Source of the DNA: Leeuwenhoekiella aequorea
GTDB lineage: Bacteria > Bacteroidota > Bacteroidia > Flavobacteriales > Flavobacteriaceae
Assembly (NCBI RefSeq): GCF_004104375.1
Contig: NZ_QOVM01000007.1
Location: forward strand, 124,001-188,000
Reading direction: 5' to 3'
DNA: 64,000 nucleotides
Positions 16,994-26,085 of the stretch are shown here, in pieces; the first letter of the stretch is position 1, and every line of letters starts with the position of its first letter. The position numbers and the translations under genes are program-made. A model generated the notes under the pieces. That model was not told the DNA's origin. It saw only the letters and a list, made by a program, of their open reading frames with translations, and did no database searches.

Positions 16994-17751
16994 TTAGTTT
17001 TCCAGAATTTCAACTTCTTTTTTAAAGCTTTTTTTCGGTAGAACTTCTGTTGAAATTCGGTAGTATAGCTCCACATACTGGATTTTGTTTTGAGAAGATC
17101 GTAACCGCCGAGTGCTGCATATTCCGTAGCCATAATATCGATCATCTCTTTATGAGGCGTAAGTCTGCTGAAATTTCGCATTCGGGTCTCAAAATCCAGA
17201 TCACCAAACTCCATTCGATTTAAATCGACAAGATAAAAATCATAACCCTTCTCTTTTTTTACAATTAATGTATTTCCGGGAGAATGATCTAAGAAGTGAA
17301 TTCCCTGTTCGTGCATTCTAAACGTAAATTGTGTAAATGCTTTAAGAATCTGTGTGCGATTAGGATAATTTTTGTCTTCAATAAGTTTTCTATAAGTTAA
17401 GTCGGCATTTAAATTGTCACAGATATAAAAACTTTTTCCAAAAAATAAAACGGATTCTTCAGTTGCATATGCTATAGGCTTAGGAGTTAAAACTCCTTTG
17501 CTCAATAGCTGCTGAGCATACTCAAATGAACGTTGAGCTTTTGACTTTCTTAAGAACTTGTAAGCAACTTTGTTGATTAAATTAGGAACTTTAAAGGCTT
17601 TTATAGCCACCTCGTCACGGTCTAACTGAAATATTTTTATCTGATTGCGGGAACCATCAGAAAGCATTCTACCCTGTTGCTCAAAATTTTCGAGTAAGGC
17701 TTGTAGTTCTATAAGACTATTTTTATGACTTTTGTCAACGACGATTTTCAT
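16990..17751 (-). CDS. Lipopolysaccharide (Kdo/heptose) kinase family protein, InaA/WaaP-like
   Basis: 253 residues with a compact protein-kinase-like fold. It has an ATP-binding Lys in EVAIKAF (about residue 51), a catalytic loop HFLDHSPGNTL with Asp155 and Asn160, and a metal-binding Asp176 in YLVDLNRM. This pattern fits Kdo or heptose kinases that phosphorylate the LPS core. The surrounding glycosyltransferases agree. The exact sugar cannot be read from the sequence. It has a full-consensus promoter at 17768-17798. Confidence 0.87.
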   Translation of the reverse strand: MKIVVDKSHKNSLIELQALLENFEQQGRMLSDGSRNQIKIFQLDRDEVAIKAFKVPNLINKVAYKFLRKSKAQRSFEYAQQLLSKGVLTPKPIAYATEESVLFFGKSFYICDNLNADLTYRKLIEDKNYPNRTQILKAFTQFTFRMHEQGIHFLDHSPGNTLIVKKEKGYDFYLVDLNRMEFGDLDFETRMRNFSRLTPHKEMIDIMATEYAALGGYDLLKTKSSMWSYTTEFQQKFYRKKALKKKLKFWKTN

Positions 17752-17767
17752 AACTCAAATTAGACAG

Positions 17768-17798
17768 CAAAAATAGTTTTAATTATACGAGTACTCAA
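17768..17798 (-). promoter_or_regulatory. Promoter of the LPS-kinase-like gene
   Basis: On the minus strand TTG (17796-17798), a 20-base spacer and TATTTTTG (17768-17775), a full consensus match. Confidence 0.7.
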
Positions 17799-17816
17799 AC
17801 GGGATAGCTATTTAGA

Positions 17817-18872
17817 ATGAAGCAAATTTTTTTAGAATCACACAATATCAAGAATCCATATTTTGGTTTTGGTCAGTTTAATTACCATTTGATTAAAGCA
17901 CTTTATTCAATTAATGATCCAGAATTTGAATTTACACTTCATGCTAAGGATTTCTCTAAACTTAAAGATGAATTCGGTTCCCATTTTAATTATAAAAAGT
18001 ATAAGTCGATAACAAGATATCCTTTGTTCAGGATAGCAAAGCGTTATGATCTTTGGCACTCTTTAAATCAAAATATCAAAATTGAACCTCGTCATAAAAT
18101 TCCCTATGTAATGACCGTTCACGATATTCATTTTATTGATGAAAAAGGTGATAATGAATCAAAGCAAAGATTTATTGACAAGCTAAATAGATGCAGTGCT
18201 ATAATATATATTTCAAAATTTGTCCAGAAGCATACACGGGAACACTTTAAAATTCCGAAGGTGCCAGAATATGTTATTTACAATGGAAATACCATCTTAA
18301 ATTCTGAACTACCTGAAACGCATAAACCTTCTTTTTTGCCTGTACGAAACTATTTATACAGTATTGGAGAATTTACAGAACGCAAAAATTTTGGCTCTTT
18401 AGTTAAAATGCTAGCTTATCTTCCAGACTATGATTTGATCTTATCCGGCAATTCAGATAAGCCCTATTACAAAGAACTGTTGACGCTTATTGCAGAATTA
18501 AATCTTACAAATCGCGTGCATATAACGGGAAAAGTAAGCGATGAGGACAAGAAATACTATATGAAAAATTGTACAGCATTTGTATTTCCGTCTCTTAGAG
18601 AAGGTTTTGGCATCCCTCCAATTGAGGCAATGACCTTTGGTAAACCTGTTTTTATGTCAAATAATACATCCCTTCCCGAAATAGGTGGTCGCGATGCATT
18701 TTACTGGGACCATTATGATCCCGAATATATGGCTCAAATCTTTTTTGCGGGTATGGAAAAAAGCGATAATGATCCTGATTTTTCTAAGCGCGTTAAAGAT
18801 CACGCAAACACCTTTAATTGGAATGAAACAGCACGTAACTATCTGGCAGTTTATAAAAAGGTCTTATCATAA
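17817..18872 (+). CDS. Glycosyltransferase family 4 (group 1)
   Basis: 351 residues with the GT-B fold. The N-terminal acceptor domain is followed by the donor domain with IGEFTERKNFGSLVKML, ITGKVSDEDKKYYM and the family signature FPSLREGFGIPPIEAM near residue 265. It probably transfers a hexose during LPS or exopolysaccharide synthesis. It is the last of the five-gene envelope cluster and is transcribed away from the kinase-like gene. Confidence 0.92.
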   Translation: MKQIFLESHNIKNPYFGFGQFNYHLIKALYSINDPEFEFTLHAKDFSKLKDEFGSHFNYKKYKSITRYPLFRIAKRYDLWHSLNQNIKIEPRHKIPYVMTVHDIHFIDEKGDNESKQRFIDKLNRCSAIIYISKFVQKHTREHFKIPKVPEYVIYNGNTILNSELPETHKPSFLPVRNYLYSIGEFTERKNFGSLVKMLAYLPDYDLILSGNSDKPYYKELLTLIAELNLTNRVHITGKVSDEDKKYYMKNCTAFVFPSLREGFGIPPIEAMTFGKPVFMSNNTSLPEIGGRDAFYWDHYDPEYMAQIFFAGMEKSDNDPDFSKRVKDHANTFNWNETARNYLAVYKKVLS

Positions 18873-19015
18873 AGTCAATTTATTTAAGAGTAACCAAAGC
18901 ATTCTTCTTTTCTTCCATTAAGACCTCTCAATTACGCTGGTGATTTAATTCACAAAAGGAAAATAAATACCGACTTTTACAAAAAAGTTAAGACCTAGCT
19001 CAATTTATCATTTTT

Positions 19016-19603
19016 ATGGCCGCTAAACGATACGAACAGAATATTATTGATGAAGTAAATGAATCTTTAACCATACTTAAAAGAGGTGGACTTTTGCTCT
19101 ACCCTACCGATACGGTATGGGGAATAGGTTGCGACGCTACTAATGCTGAAGCGGTAGATAAAATTTTTGCTTTAAAAAAACGCGCTGAAAGCAAATCACT
19201 GATATGTCTTGTAAGTGACTTTAAAATGCTGAATCAGTATATAGAAAATATTCCGGAGATCGCTTATAGTATTTTAAAATATGCAGATCAGCCTACAACA
19301 ATAATTTATGATGATCCTATTCGCATTGCTGAAAATCTAGTTGCGGAAGACAATACTCTGGGAATACGTGTTGTTGAAGATGGATTTTGCAAGGCATTAA
19401 TTAAAAAGCTCGGAAAACCATTAGTTTCTACATCGGCAAATATTAGCGGTGAAAAAACCCCTATGCGTTATCCAGAAATATCCCAGCCTATTTTGGAGGG
19501 AGTAGACTATATCGTAAATTTGCAACGCAAACATAAATCGACCAAATCTTCGACAATTATCAAGTTGAAAAATAACGGTCAGGTTGAGATTTTACGAAAA
19601 TAA
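19016..19603 (+). CDS. L-threonylcarbamoyladenylate synthase (YrdC/Sua5 domain)
   Basis: 195 residues. It makes threonylcarbamoyl-AMP from Thr, bicarbonate and ATP for t6A37 modification of ANN-decoding tRNAs. Motifs are GGLLLYPTDTVWGIGCDA, KIFALKKRAESKSL and LVSTSANISGEKTP. It is the short TsaC-type form without a separate Sua5 C-terminal domain. It lies 6 bases before the CCA transferase gene, so two tRNA-maturation genes share an operon. Confidence 0.95.
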   Translation: MAAKRYEQNIIDEVNESLTILKRGGLLLYPTDTVWGIGCDATNAEAVDKIFALKKRAESKSLICLVSDFKMLNQYIENIPEIAYSILKYADQPTTIIYDDPIRIAENLVAEDNTLGIRVVEDGFCKALIKKLGKPLVSTSANISGEKTPMRYPEISQPILEGVDYIVNLQRKHKSTKSSTIIKLKNNGQVEILRK

Positions 19604-19609
19604 TACTAC

Positions 19610-21043
19610 ATGTCAATCCCCAAATATCCGGAAGCCTTAAAGCCTAAAATCTTTGATGTAATCTCACAAGCTTCTGAAGAATTAGCATTAGAAAGCTACG
19701 TGATAGGTGGATATGTGCGTGACTTTCTTCTAAACCGTGGCTCTGCAAAAGATATAGATATCGTAGCAGTAGGAAGCGGTATTGAGCTTGCTAAGAAAGT
19801 TGCTTCTTTACTAAAACATAAGCCTAAAGTACAAGTTTTTAAAACCTACGGTACCGCTATGCTTCGTGATGGAGATATTGAGGTTGAATTTGTAGGTGCG
19901 CGTAAAGAATCTTATACAGAAGACAGCCGTAACCCTGTGGTTAAAAACGGTAGTCTGGAAGACGATCAAAACAGGAGAGATTTCACGATTAATGCGTTAG
20001 CTATCAGCTTAAATAAAGCTACATTCGGAAATCTAATTGATCCTTTTGATGGTATTATTGATTTAGAACGCGAGCTTATACGAACTCCGCTAAATCCCGA
20101 TATCACATATAGTGATGATCCACTCAGAATGATGCGGGCGATTCGTTTTGCAACTCAATTAGATTTTACAATTGACCGTAAATCGCTTGATGCCATTACT
20201 GAAAATAAGGAGCGTATAAAAATAATTACAAATGAGCGCATTGTCGATGAGCTCAATAAAATTATGCTAAGTACAAAACCCTCAAAAGGTTTTCTGCTTT
20301 TAGAAAAAACAGGATTACTCCCGCTCCTATTGCCAGAGCTTACAGCTTTAAAAGGTATTGAAGAGAAAGAGGGCCAGAAGCATAAAGATAACTTTTACCA
20401 CACATTAGAAGTTGTGGATAATATTTCTGAAAATACCTCAGACCTTTGGTTACGATGGGCAGCATTATTACACGATATAGGTAAGGCTCCAACAAAGCGT
20501 TTTGATAAAAAAATAGGCTGGACATTTCACGGTCACGAATTTGTAGGCTCAAAAATGGTCTATAAACTCTTTAAGCGCTTAAAGATGCCGCTTAATGATA
20601 AGATGAAACTCGTTCAGAAATTAGTTTTGATGAGTTCGCGACCTATTGTGATTGCTGAAGACTTCATAACAGACAGCGCAGTAAGAAGACTCATTTTTGA
20701 TGCGGGAGATAATCTCGAAGAATTAATGACACTCTGTGAAGCAGATATTACTACAAAGAACCCGAAACGTTTCCGTAGATATCACAATAATTTTAAAACT
20801 GTGCGCTCTAAAATTGTTGAAGTTGAAGAGCGGGATCACCTTCGTAATTTTCAACCACCAGTAAGCGGAGAAGAAATTATGAAAACATTTTCTTTAAAAC
20901 CATCTCGGGAAATTGGTTTAATTAAAGAAGCGATTAAAGAAGCTATTCTAGAAGGTGAGATTCCTAATGAATATAGTGCTGCGCATAAATTTATGCTTCA
21001 AAAAGGTGCAGAATTAGGCTTAGAAGTGGTAACTAATTCCTAG
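19610..21043 (+). CDS. CCA tRNA nucleotidyltransferase with HD domain
   Basis: 477 residues. It adds or repairs the 3' CCA of tRNA. The class II nucleotidyltransferase head has YVIGGYVRDFLLNRGSAKDIDIVAVG with the catalytic DxD. RRDFTINALAISL and DDPLRMMRAIRFATQLDF follow. A C-terminal HD domain has LLHDIGKAPTKRF. Flavobacterial proteins of this kind may be full CCA-adding or only A-adding enzymes; only one gene is seen here. Its spacing to both neighbours is under 10 bases. Confidence 0.95.
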   Translation: MSIPKYPEALKPKIFDVISQASEELALESYVIGGYVRDFLLNRGSAKDIDIVAVGSGIELAKKVASLLKHKPKVQVFKTYGTAMLRDGDIEVEFVGARKESYTEDSRNPVVKNGSLEDDQNRRDFTINALAISLNKATFGNLIDPFDGIIDLERELIRTPLNPDITYSDDPLRMMRAIRFATQLDFTIDRKSLDAITENKERIKIITNERIVDELNKIMLSTKPSKGFLLLEKTGLLPLLLPELTALKGIEEKEGQKHKDNFYHTLEVVDNISENTSDLWLRWAALLHDIGKAPTKRFDKKIGWTFHGHEFVGSKMVYKLFKRLKMPLNDKMKLVQKLVLMSSRPIVIAEDFITDSAVRRLIFDAGDNLEELMTLCEADITTKNPKRFRRYHNNFKTVRSKIVEVEERDHLRNFQPPVSGEEIMKTFSLKPSREIGLIKEAIKEAILEGEIPNEYSAAHKFMLQKGAELGLEVVTNS

Positions 21044-21050
21044 ATATCCA

Positions 21051-22082
21051 ATGTATAGAAAATCGATAATAGTAGCCTTAATTCTGGTTTATCTGGTAAT
21101 AATAGCTGGGGCTGTAGTGCGTATGACAGGTAGTGGAATGGGATGTCCAGACTGGCCAAAATGTTTTGGATACATAATTCCACCTACAGAGCAAAGTCAG
21201 TTAGACTGGCATGCAAATCAATCTTACAAAAAAGGTCAGGTTATTATTTTTGATGAGTCATTGCGAATAGCCAAAGAAGATTTCAACACGAGTAACGCCT
21301 TTGAAGCAAAAAACTGGAATGGATATGACAAACACGATTATGCAGTTTTTAATCCCTGGCATACGTGGATAGAATATGTGAACAGATTGTTTGGAGCATT
21401 AGCCGGACTTGCATTTTTAGTTATGCTGGGAGCTGCTCTATTTAAAGAGCGTAACAAAAAGCGTATTACACTCTCTATCATTGCTGTCCTTCTAATAGGT
21501 TTTCAAGGGTGGATAGGCGCAACTGTAGTGTATTCTGTACTATCTCCTGTGCGTATTACAATACATATGGTAATCGCACTTATTATAGTTGCATTGCTAA
21601 TTTATATGCTTTACGAGGCTACAGAACACAGCTTAAAATTTAAATATGATGCGTCGTTTAAAACTGGAATGTTAGTTGCTCTGGCGCTTACACTGGTTCA
21701 AATAATATTAGGTACACAAGTACGACAGCACGTAGATGATACTATAGATAATGTAGGTTACGCCGCTAAATCATTATGGTTAGAAAGACCGGAGCTTACC
21801 TTTTACATACACCGCTCCTTTTCAGTGATTGTATTTTTATTAAACGCATGGTTATTTCAGAGAAACAGAAAAAAAGGATTGGGTCATAGTTCGTTTAATT
21901 GGGTGGTTCTATTAATATGTCTGGAGATACTTACCGGTATTTTAATGTATTACTTAGATTTCCCTTTTCTATCTCAACCTTTACATTTAGTAATTGCCTC
22001 TGTTTTATTTGGAATTCAGTACTATATTCTACTTACTGCATTTAAAGAAAAAACGGTGCATAATACCACGACTCTAGTCTAA
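21051..22082 (+). CDS. ctaA: Heme A synthase (COX15/CtaA family)
   Basis: 343 residues with about eight membrane segments. It oxidises heme O to heme A for cytochrome oxidase. The opening AGAVVRMTGSGMGCPDWPKCFG is diagnostic. Candidate heme-ligand histidines lie in ITIHMVIALI and FYIHRSFSV and near PWHTWIEYVNRLFG. It is placed 7 bases after the CCA gene, an operon with no obvious functional link. Confidence 0.96.
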   Translation: MYRKSIIVALILVYLVIIAGAVVRMTGSGMGCPDWPKCFGYIIPPTEQSQLDWHANQSYKKGQVIIFDESLRIAKEDFNTSNAFEAKNWNGYDKHDYAVFNPWHTWIEYVNRLFGALAGLAFLVMLGAALFKERNKKRITLSIIAVLLIGFQGWIGATVVYSVLSPVRITIHMVIALIIVALLIYMLYEATEHSLKFKYDASFKTGMLVALALTLVQIILGTQVRQHVDDTIDNVGYAAKSLWLERPELTFYIHRSFSVIVFLLNAWLFQRNRKKGLGHSSFNWVVLLICLEILTGILMYYLDFPFLSQPLHLVIASVLFGIQYYILLTAFKEKTVHNTTTLV

Positions 22083-22086
22083 ATTG

Positions 22087-22094
22087 TATCTTTG
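22087..22094 (+). promoter_or_regulatory. Possible -7 element before the gene at 22204
   Basis: TATCTTTG matches TAnnTTTG and lies 109 bases before the next ATG. This would give a leader of about 100 bases containing a small hairpin (CCCT-AATA-GAGGG). No spaced -33 TTG is seen. Confidence 0.4.
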
Positions 22095-22203
22095 CCAGCA
22101 CCCTAATAGAGGGTTTGAGGCATTGCCTTGATGTCAATTATTTCACATTTAAAGATTTGAATACCTAAGCTTAATAAGCTATGTATTTATAAAATTACAC
22201 GTT

Positions 22204-22737
22204 ATGATTTACCGTTTTCGCATCATTTTAGATACCGAAGAAGATATTTTTAGAGACATAGAAATAGAACAATCTGCAAGCTTTGAAGATTTACATAATA
22301 GCATCACCCAAAGTTTTGGTTTTGATGGTACAGAGATGGCCTCATTTTATGTAAGTGATGATGAGTGGACACAAGGTGAGGAAATCGCATTATTTGATAT
22401 GAGCGATGCAGAAGTGCCACTCAGAACGATGCAGGACACTTCTCTTGAGCAAATGCTTAATCAAGATCAGACGCGTATGATTTATGTCTATGACTTTTTT
22501 AACCTATGGACGTTTTTTGTAGAGTTAGCAGAAATCACAGAGCCCGACGAGAGTGTATCTTATCCTAATCTGATGTATGTGTTCGGTCAAATTCCTGCGC
22601 AAGCACCAGAAACAGATTTCTCTGGAGAGGAGAGCGACCAGGATGCGGACGACTTTGATGACGATGACGATCCGTTTGATGATGATTACGATATTGAAGA
22701 TTATGAAGGTCTCGATTTTGATGAGAATTGGAATTAA
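22204..22737 (+). CDS. Plasmid pRiA4b ORF-3-like (IS1096 passenger TnpR-type) domain protein
   Basis: 177 residues. The first 130 match the pRiA4b ORF-3-like fold: MIYRFRIILDTEEDIFRDIEI, then a FEDLHNSITQSFGFDG helix, and the conserved IYVYDFFNLWTFFVELAEI. The last 40 residues are almost all Asp and Glu with few aromatics, presumably disordered. Despite the database names, no transposase or terminal repeats are nearby, so it looks like a resident chromosomal gene. Its function is unknown. Confidence 0.82.
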   Translation: MIYRFRIILDTEEDIFRDIEIEQSASFEDLHNSITQSFGFDGTEMASFYVSDDEWTQGEEIALFDMSDAEVPLRTMQDTSLEQMLNQDQTRMIYVYDFFNLWTFFVELAEITEPDESVSYPNLMYVFGQIPAQAPETDFSGEESDQDADDFDDDDDPFDDDYDIEDYEGLDFDENWN

Positions 22738-22786
22738 ATCCAAAGTTCAAAATTTTGATGCGTGTGCTAACAATTAAACTTAATTA

Positions 22787-23851
22787 ATGATCAATTTATA
22801 TTCTACGCAAATAGAATCACTTTCTATTCATCGTATTGGTAATAAAAGTCGTAGTGAAGGCGCTTTTATATCTAAAGAGCGTTACGCTCTAAATGACGAA
22901 ATCACACCCCTATTAAAAGAATTTTTTTTTAAGCCATTTCGCGAGAAAGAAGAAAATTATTACCAGTTTGTTCATGAATCAGATTTAGAATTTCATTCTC
23001 TGTACAATTTGATTACATCTCTTTTTGCAAATCCTGCAGATTCACATAAAATATCGAGTGAAATTGCCTCACTTCTTTATGAGCAATCAAGTCACCCGCA
23101 TATTAAAGCCGGCGAAGTTTATGTAGCACACCTAGAAAATGTAATGCTTGATAATGAAAAAGTAGATGCTGTAGGTATATTCAAATCTGAATTAAAACAA
23201 GATTTTCTGCAATTTGAAGAAGCAGAAAGTAATTTGAATATGCAATTAGAACAAGGTGTTAACCTTAGCAAACTAGACAAAGGCTGCCTTATCTTCAACA
23301 AAAATGGAGAAAACGGCTATAAAATTCTTTCTAGTGATTCTAATCGTTATGACACCAAGTATTGGCTAGAAAACTTTCTGGGAGTTGATATGCTTGCCGA
23401 TGAGAACTTTTATACTAAGAAGTATTTAAAGTTCTGCCAGGACTTTGCCAAAGACGTTGTATTACCCGCAGAAGATAAAAAAGAAGAGGTAATGTTTATG
23501 AATCGTGCTGTTAACCATTTTGCAAAAAATGATGAGTTTGTAGAGCAAAACTTTATGAACGAAGTAATGGAAAACCCAGCACTAATTCCTGAATTTAATA
23601 ACTACAAGTTAGAAAAAGCTCCTAAATATAAAATTGAAGATCTTACTTCATTTCCTATTGCCAATACTGCGGTTACTGCAGCCCGTAAAAAAATTAAAAG
23701 TGTTATCGAACTCGACACACACATTCAGATTAAATTAGACTTTATAAATCCTGAAAGTGCAGAGAAATTTGTAGAAAAGGGATGGGATGAAGAGCGCCAA
23801 ATGTATTACTATTTGGTTTACTTCAATAAAGAACAAAAATCAAAAGCTTAA
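22787..23851 (+). CDS. Nucleoid-associated protein (NdpA/YejK family)
   Basis: 354 residues. The family fold is recognised from the N-terminal QIESLSIHRIGNKSRSEG, the HIKAGEVYVAHLENVMLDNEKVDAVGIFKSE segment, KGCLIFNKNGENGY and FLGVDML. YejK-like proteins associate with the nucleoid; their biochemical role is not settled. It lies 49 bases after the pRiA4b-like gene, so co-transcription is plausible. A strong terminator shared with uvrB follows. Confidence 0.88.
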   Translation: MINLYSTQIESLSIHRIGNKSRSEGAFISKERYALNDEITPLLKEFFFKPFREKEENYYQFVHESDLEFHSLYNLITSLFANPADSHKISSEIASLLYEQSSHPHIKAGEVYVAHLENVMLDNEKVDAVGIFKSELKQDFLQFEEAESNLNMQLEQGVNLSKLDKGCLIFNKNGENGYKILSSDSNRYDTKYWLENFLGVDMLADENFYTKKYLKFCQDFAKDVVLPAEDKKEEVMFMNRAVNHFAKNDEFVEQNFMNEVMENPALIPEFNNYKLEKAPKYKIEDLTSFPIANTAVTAARKKIKSVIELDTHIQIKLDFINPESAEKFVEKGWDEERQMYYYLVYFNKEQKSKA

Positions 23852-23856
23852 ATTTA

Positions 23857-23891
23857 AAAAAACCGAATCTTTTCAGATTCGGTTTTTTTTT
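23857..23891. terminator. Bidirectional terminator between convergent genes
   Basis: AAAACCGAATC-TTTTCA-GATTCGGTTTT with A- and T-runs at both ends. It serves the plus-strand nucleoid protein gene and minus-strand uvrB. Confidence 0.9.
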
Positions 23892-23899
23892 GCTTGTAA

Positions 23900-25900
23900 T
23901 TAAGCAAGTTCTTTTACTTGATCCTGATAGGTTTTAATTCGATCTCTAAGTTTGGCAGCCTCCATAAAGTCAAGTTCCTTAGCTGCAGCTTCCATTTTTT
24001 TACGAGTATCGCGTATAAGTTGTTCGAGCTTTGGTTTACTCATATACGTAGTTTCTGGTTCTGCTGCTAAATTTAAAAGTTCCTGAGCCTCTTGCTTAAA
24101 TTTATCTGTTTTAGCCAGTGCGCTATCCAGAGATTTTTTAATTGCAATAGGTTTTAATCCGTGCTTCTCATTAAAATTAATCTGTTTCTGTCGTCTATAA
24201 TTAGAATCATCTATAGTTTCTTGCATACTGCGCGTAATTTTATCTGCATACATAATAGCAAGACCATTAATATTACGGGCAGCCCGACCTATTGTTTGAG
24301 TGAGAGAACGGTTACTTCTTAAAAAACCTTCTTTATCGGCATCCAGAATTGCTACTAGCGATACTTCTGGCAAGTCAAGACCTTCACGTAATAAGTTAAC
24401 TCCTACAAGTACATCAAATATACCTTTTCGCAAATCCGACATAATTTCAACACGCTCAAGTGTATCTACATCAGAGTGAATATAGCGGGTTCTTATATTT
24501 ACACGAGTCAGGTATTTTGTTAATTCCTCAGCCATACGTTTTGTAAGAGTAGTTACAAGTGTACGCTCATCTTTATCAACTCGCTTGCTTATCTCCTCAA
24601 TAAGATCGTCTATTTGATTAAGACTCGGTCTTACCTCAACAATAGGATCTAATAAACCTGTAGGGCGTATAATTTGCTCTACATACGTACCTTCAGACTT
24701 TTGTAATTCATAATCTGCAGGTGTTGCACTTACATAAATAACCTGATTTTGTAGTTGCTCAAATTCTTCAAATTTTAATGGTCTGTTATCCATCGCAGCC
24801 GGTAACCTAAAGCCATATTCTACCAGATTTTCTTTACGACTACGATCTCCACCGTACATCGCACTTACCTGAGAAACAGTTACGTGACTCTCATCAACAA
24901 CCATCAAATAATCATCAGGGAAATAATCTAATAAGCAGAAAGGTCGCGTACCGGGTTCTCTACCGTCCAGATAGCGTGAGTAATTTTCAATACCACTGCA
25001 ATACCCCAACTCGCGAATCATTTCAAGATCAAAATTTGTTCGCTCTTCAAGTCTCTTAGCTTCAAGATGCTTTCCTATTTCTTTAAAATATTCAACCTGC
25101 TTGACCATATCAGATCCTATCATATCTATAGCCCCCTGTAATCTGTCGGGACTGGTCACAAACATATTTGCAGGATAGATATTCAAGCGACTGTACTTTT
25201 CTAGTATTTCATTAGTTGTAACATCAAAAGCTTCAATCTCTTCAATCTCATCACCAAAAAAATGCACTCTAAATGCGTGATCATCATAACCCGGAAAGAT
25301 ATCTACAGTATCTCCTTTAATTCTGAAGTTTCCGCGGTTAAAATCCCCTGTAGTACGGCTATATAAACTTTGAACTAATCGTTTAAGCAATTGCGTACGA
25401 GAAATAACCATATCTCTTTCAATGCTAATTACATTTTTCTGAAATTCTACAGGATTTCCTATACCATACAAACAGGAAACTGACGCAACCACAATAATAT
25501 CGCGCCTTCCAGATAACAGGGAGGAAGTCGTGCTTAATCGTAATTTTTCTATCTCTTCATTAATCGATAAATCTTTTTCTATGTATGTACCAGAACTCGG
25601 TATATATGCCTCTGGCTGGTAATAATCGTAGTAAGAAACAAAGTACTCTACCGCATTTTCAGGAAAGAAAGCTTTAAACTCACTGTAAAGCTGTGCTGCT
25701 AACGTTTTATTATGAGCTAAAACTAATGTGGGTTTTTGTACTTCCTGAACCACATTTGCGACGGTAAAGGTTTTACCACTCCCGGTAACTCCCAGCAAAG
25801 TTTGGTAATGTTCGCCAGCCTCGAGACCTTCAACTAATTGTTTTATGGCTCCGGGTTGATCACCAGCTGGTTTAAACTCTGAATGTATATTGAATTTCAA
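23900..25900 (-). CDS. uvrB: Excinuclease ABC subunit UvrB
   Basis: 666 residues. It is the damage-verification helicase of nucleotide excision repair. Walker A is GVTGSGKTFTVANV; the beta-hairpin region has YFVSYYDYYQPEAYIPSSGTYIEKD; Walker B is MVVDESHVT; motif VI is QTIGRAARN. A C-terminal UVR domain (about 625-662) can contact UvrA or UvrC. The start codon is TTG at 25900, where the conserved MKFNIHSEFKPAGDQPGAI begins. An imperfect inverted repeat 40-80 bases upstream may control it. Confidence 0.98.
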   Translation of the reverse strand: MKFNIHSEFKPAGDQPGAIKQLVEGLEAGEHYQTLLGVTGSGKTFTVANVVQEVQKPTLVLAHNKTLAAQLYSEFKAFFPENAVEYFVSYYDYYQPEAYIPSSGTYIEKDLSINEEIEKLRLSTTSSLLSGRRDIIVVASVSCLYGIGNPVEFQKNVISIERDMVISRTQLLKRLVQSLYSRTTGDFNRGNFRIKGDTVDIFPGYDDHAFRVHFFGDEIEEIEAFDVTTNEILEKYSRLNIYPANMFVTSPDRLQGAIDMIGSDMVKQVEYFKEIGKHLEAKRLEERTNFDLEMIRELGYCSGIENYSRYLDGREPGTRPFCLLDYFPDDYLMVVDESHVTVSQVSAMYGGDRSRKENLVEYGFRLPAAMDNRPLKFEEFEQLQNQVIYVSATPADYELQKSEGTYVEQIIRPTGLLDPIVEVRPSLNQIDDLIEEISKRVDKDERTLVTTLTKRMAEELTKYLTRVNIRTRYIHSDVDTLERVEIMSDLRKGIFDVLVGVNLLREGLDLPEVSLVAILDADKEGFLRSNRSLTQTIGRAARNINGLAIMYADKITRSMQETIDDSNYRRQKQINFNEKHGLKPIAIKKSLDSALAKTDKFKQEAQELLNLAAEPETTYMSKPKLEQLIRDTRKKMEAAAKELDFMEAAKLRDRIKTYQDQVKELA

Positions 25901-25939
25901 AATATCAAGATTATTTATTAAGCACGTTACTGCTAATCC

Positions 25940-25980
25940 AGTCAGATATTAATGAAAAATTAATGCAATTAATACTGACT
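25940..25980. repeat. Imperfect inverted repeat upstream of uvrB
   Basis: AGTCAGATATTAAT (25940-25953) and ATTAATACTGACT (25968-25980) are inverted copies that differ by one inserted base and are separated by 14 bases. No T-run follows on either strand, so a terminator is unlikely. An operator site is possible. Confidence 0.5.
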
Positions 25981-26040
25981 CTCCTTTTAGGATAATTACA
26001 AAATTAAACTATTTGAGATACAGCTTAGGTGCAATATGTC

Positions 26041-26073
26041 TTAGGAGAAACTTAAAGTTTTTCTCCATCCTAA
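26041..26073 (-). other. Hairpin after the T9SS-protein gene
   Basis: TTAGG-AGAAACTT...TTTTTCTCC-ATCCTAA can fold into a stem with a small bulge, just after the stop codon of the gene at 26086. It lacks a proper T-run and may be a weak terminator. Confidence 0.35.
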
Positions 26074-26085
26074 TATGAAAAGTAT

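Noticed and set aside
22204-22737. Insertion sequence suggested by the IS1096-passenger family name
   Set aside because: No transposase, terminal inverted repeats or target duplications are visible around the gene.
22525-22777. Short open frames on both strands across the acidic tail coding region
   Set aside because: They are by-products of the GAT/GAC-rich repeat coding; none has a family pattern or start context.
25940-25980. Inverted repeat as a terminator of the T9SS-protein gene
   Set aside because: No T-run follows on the minus strand and it lies more than 100 bases past the stop codon.
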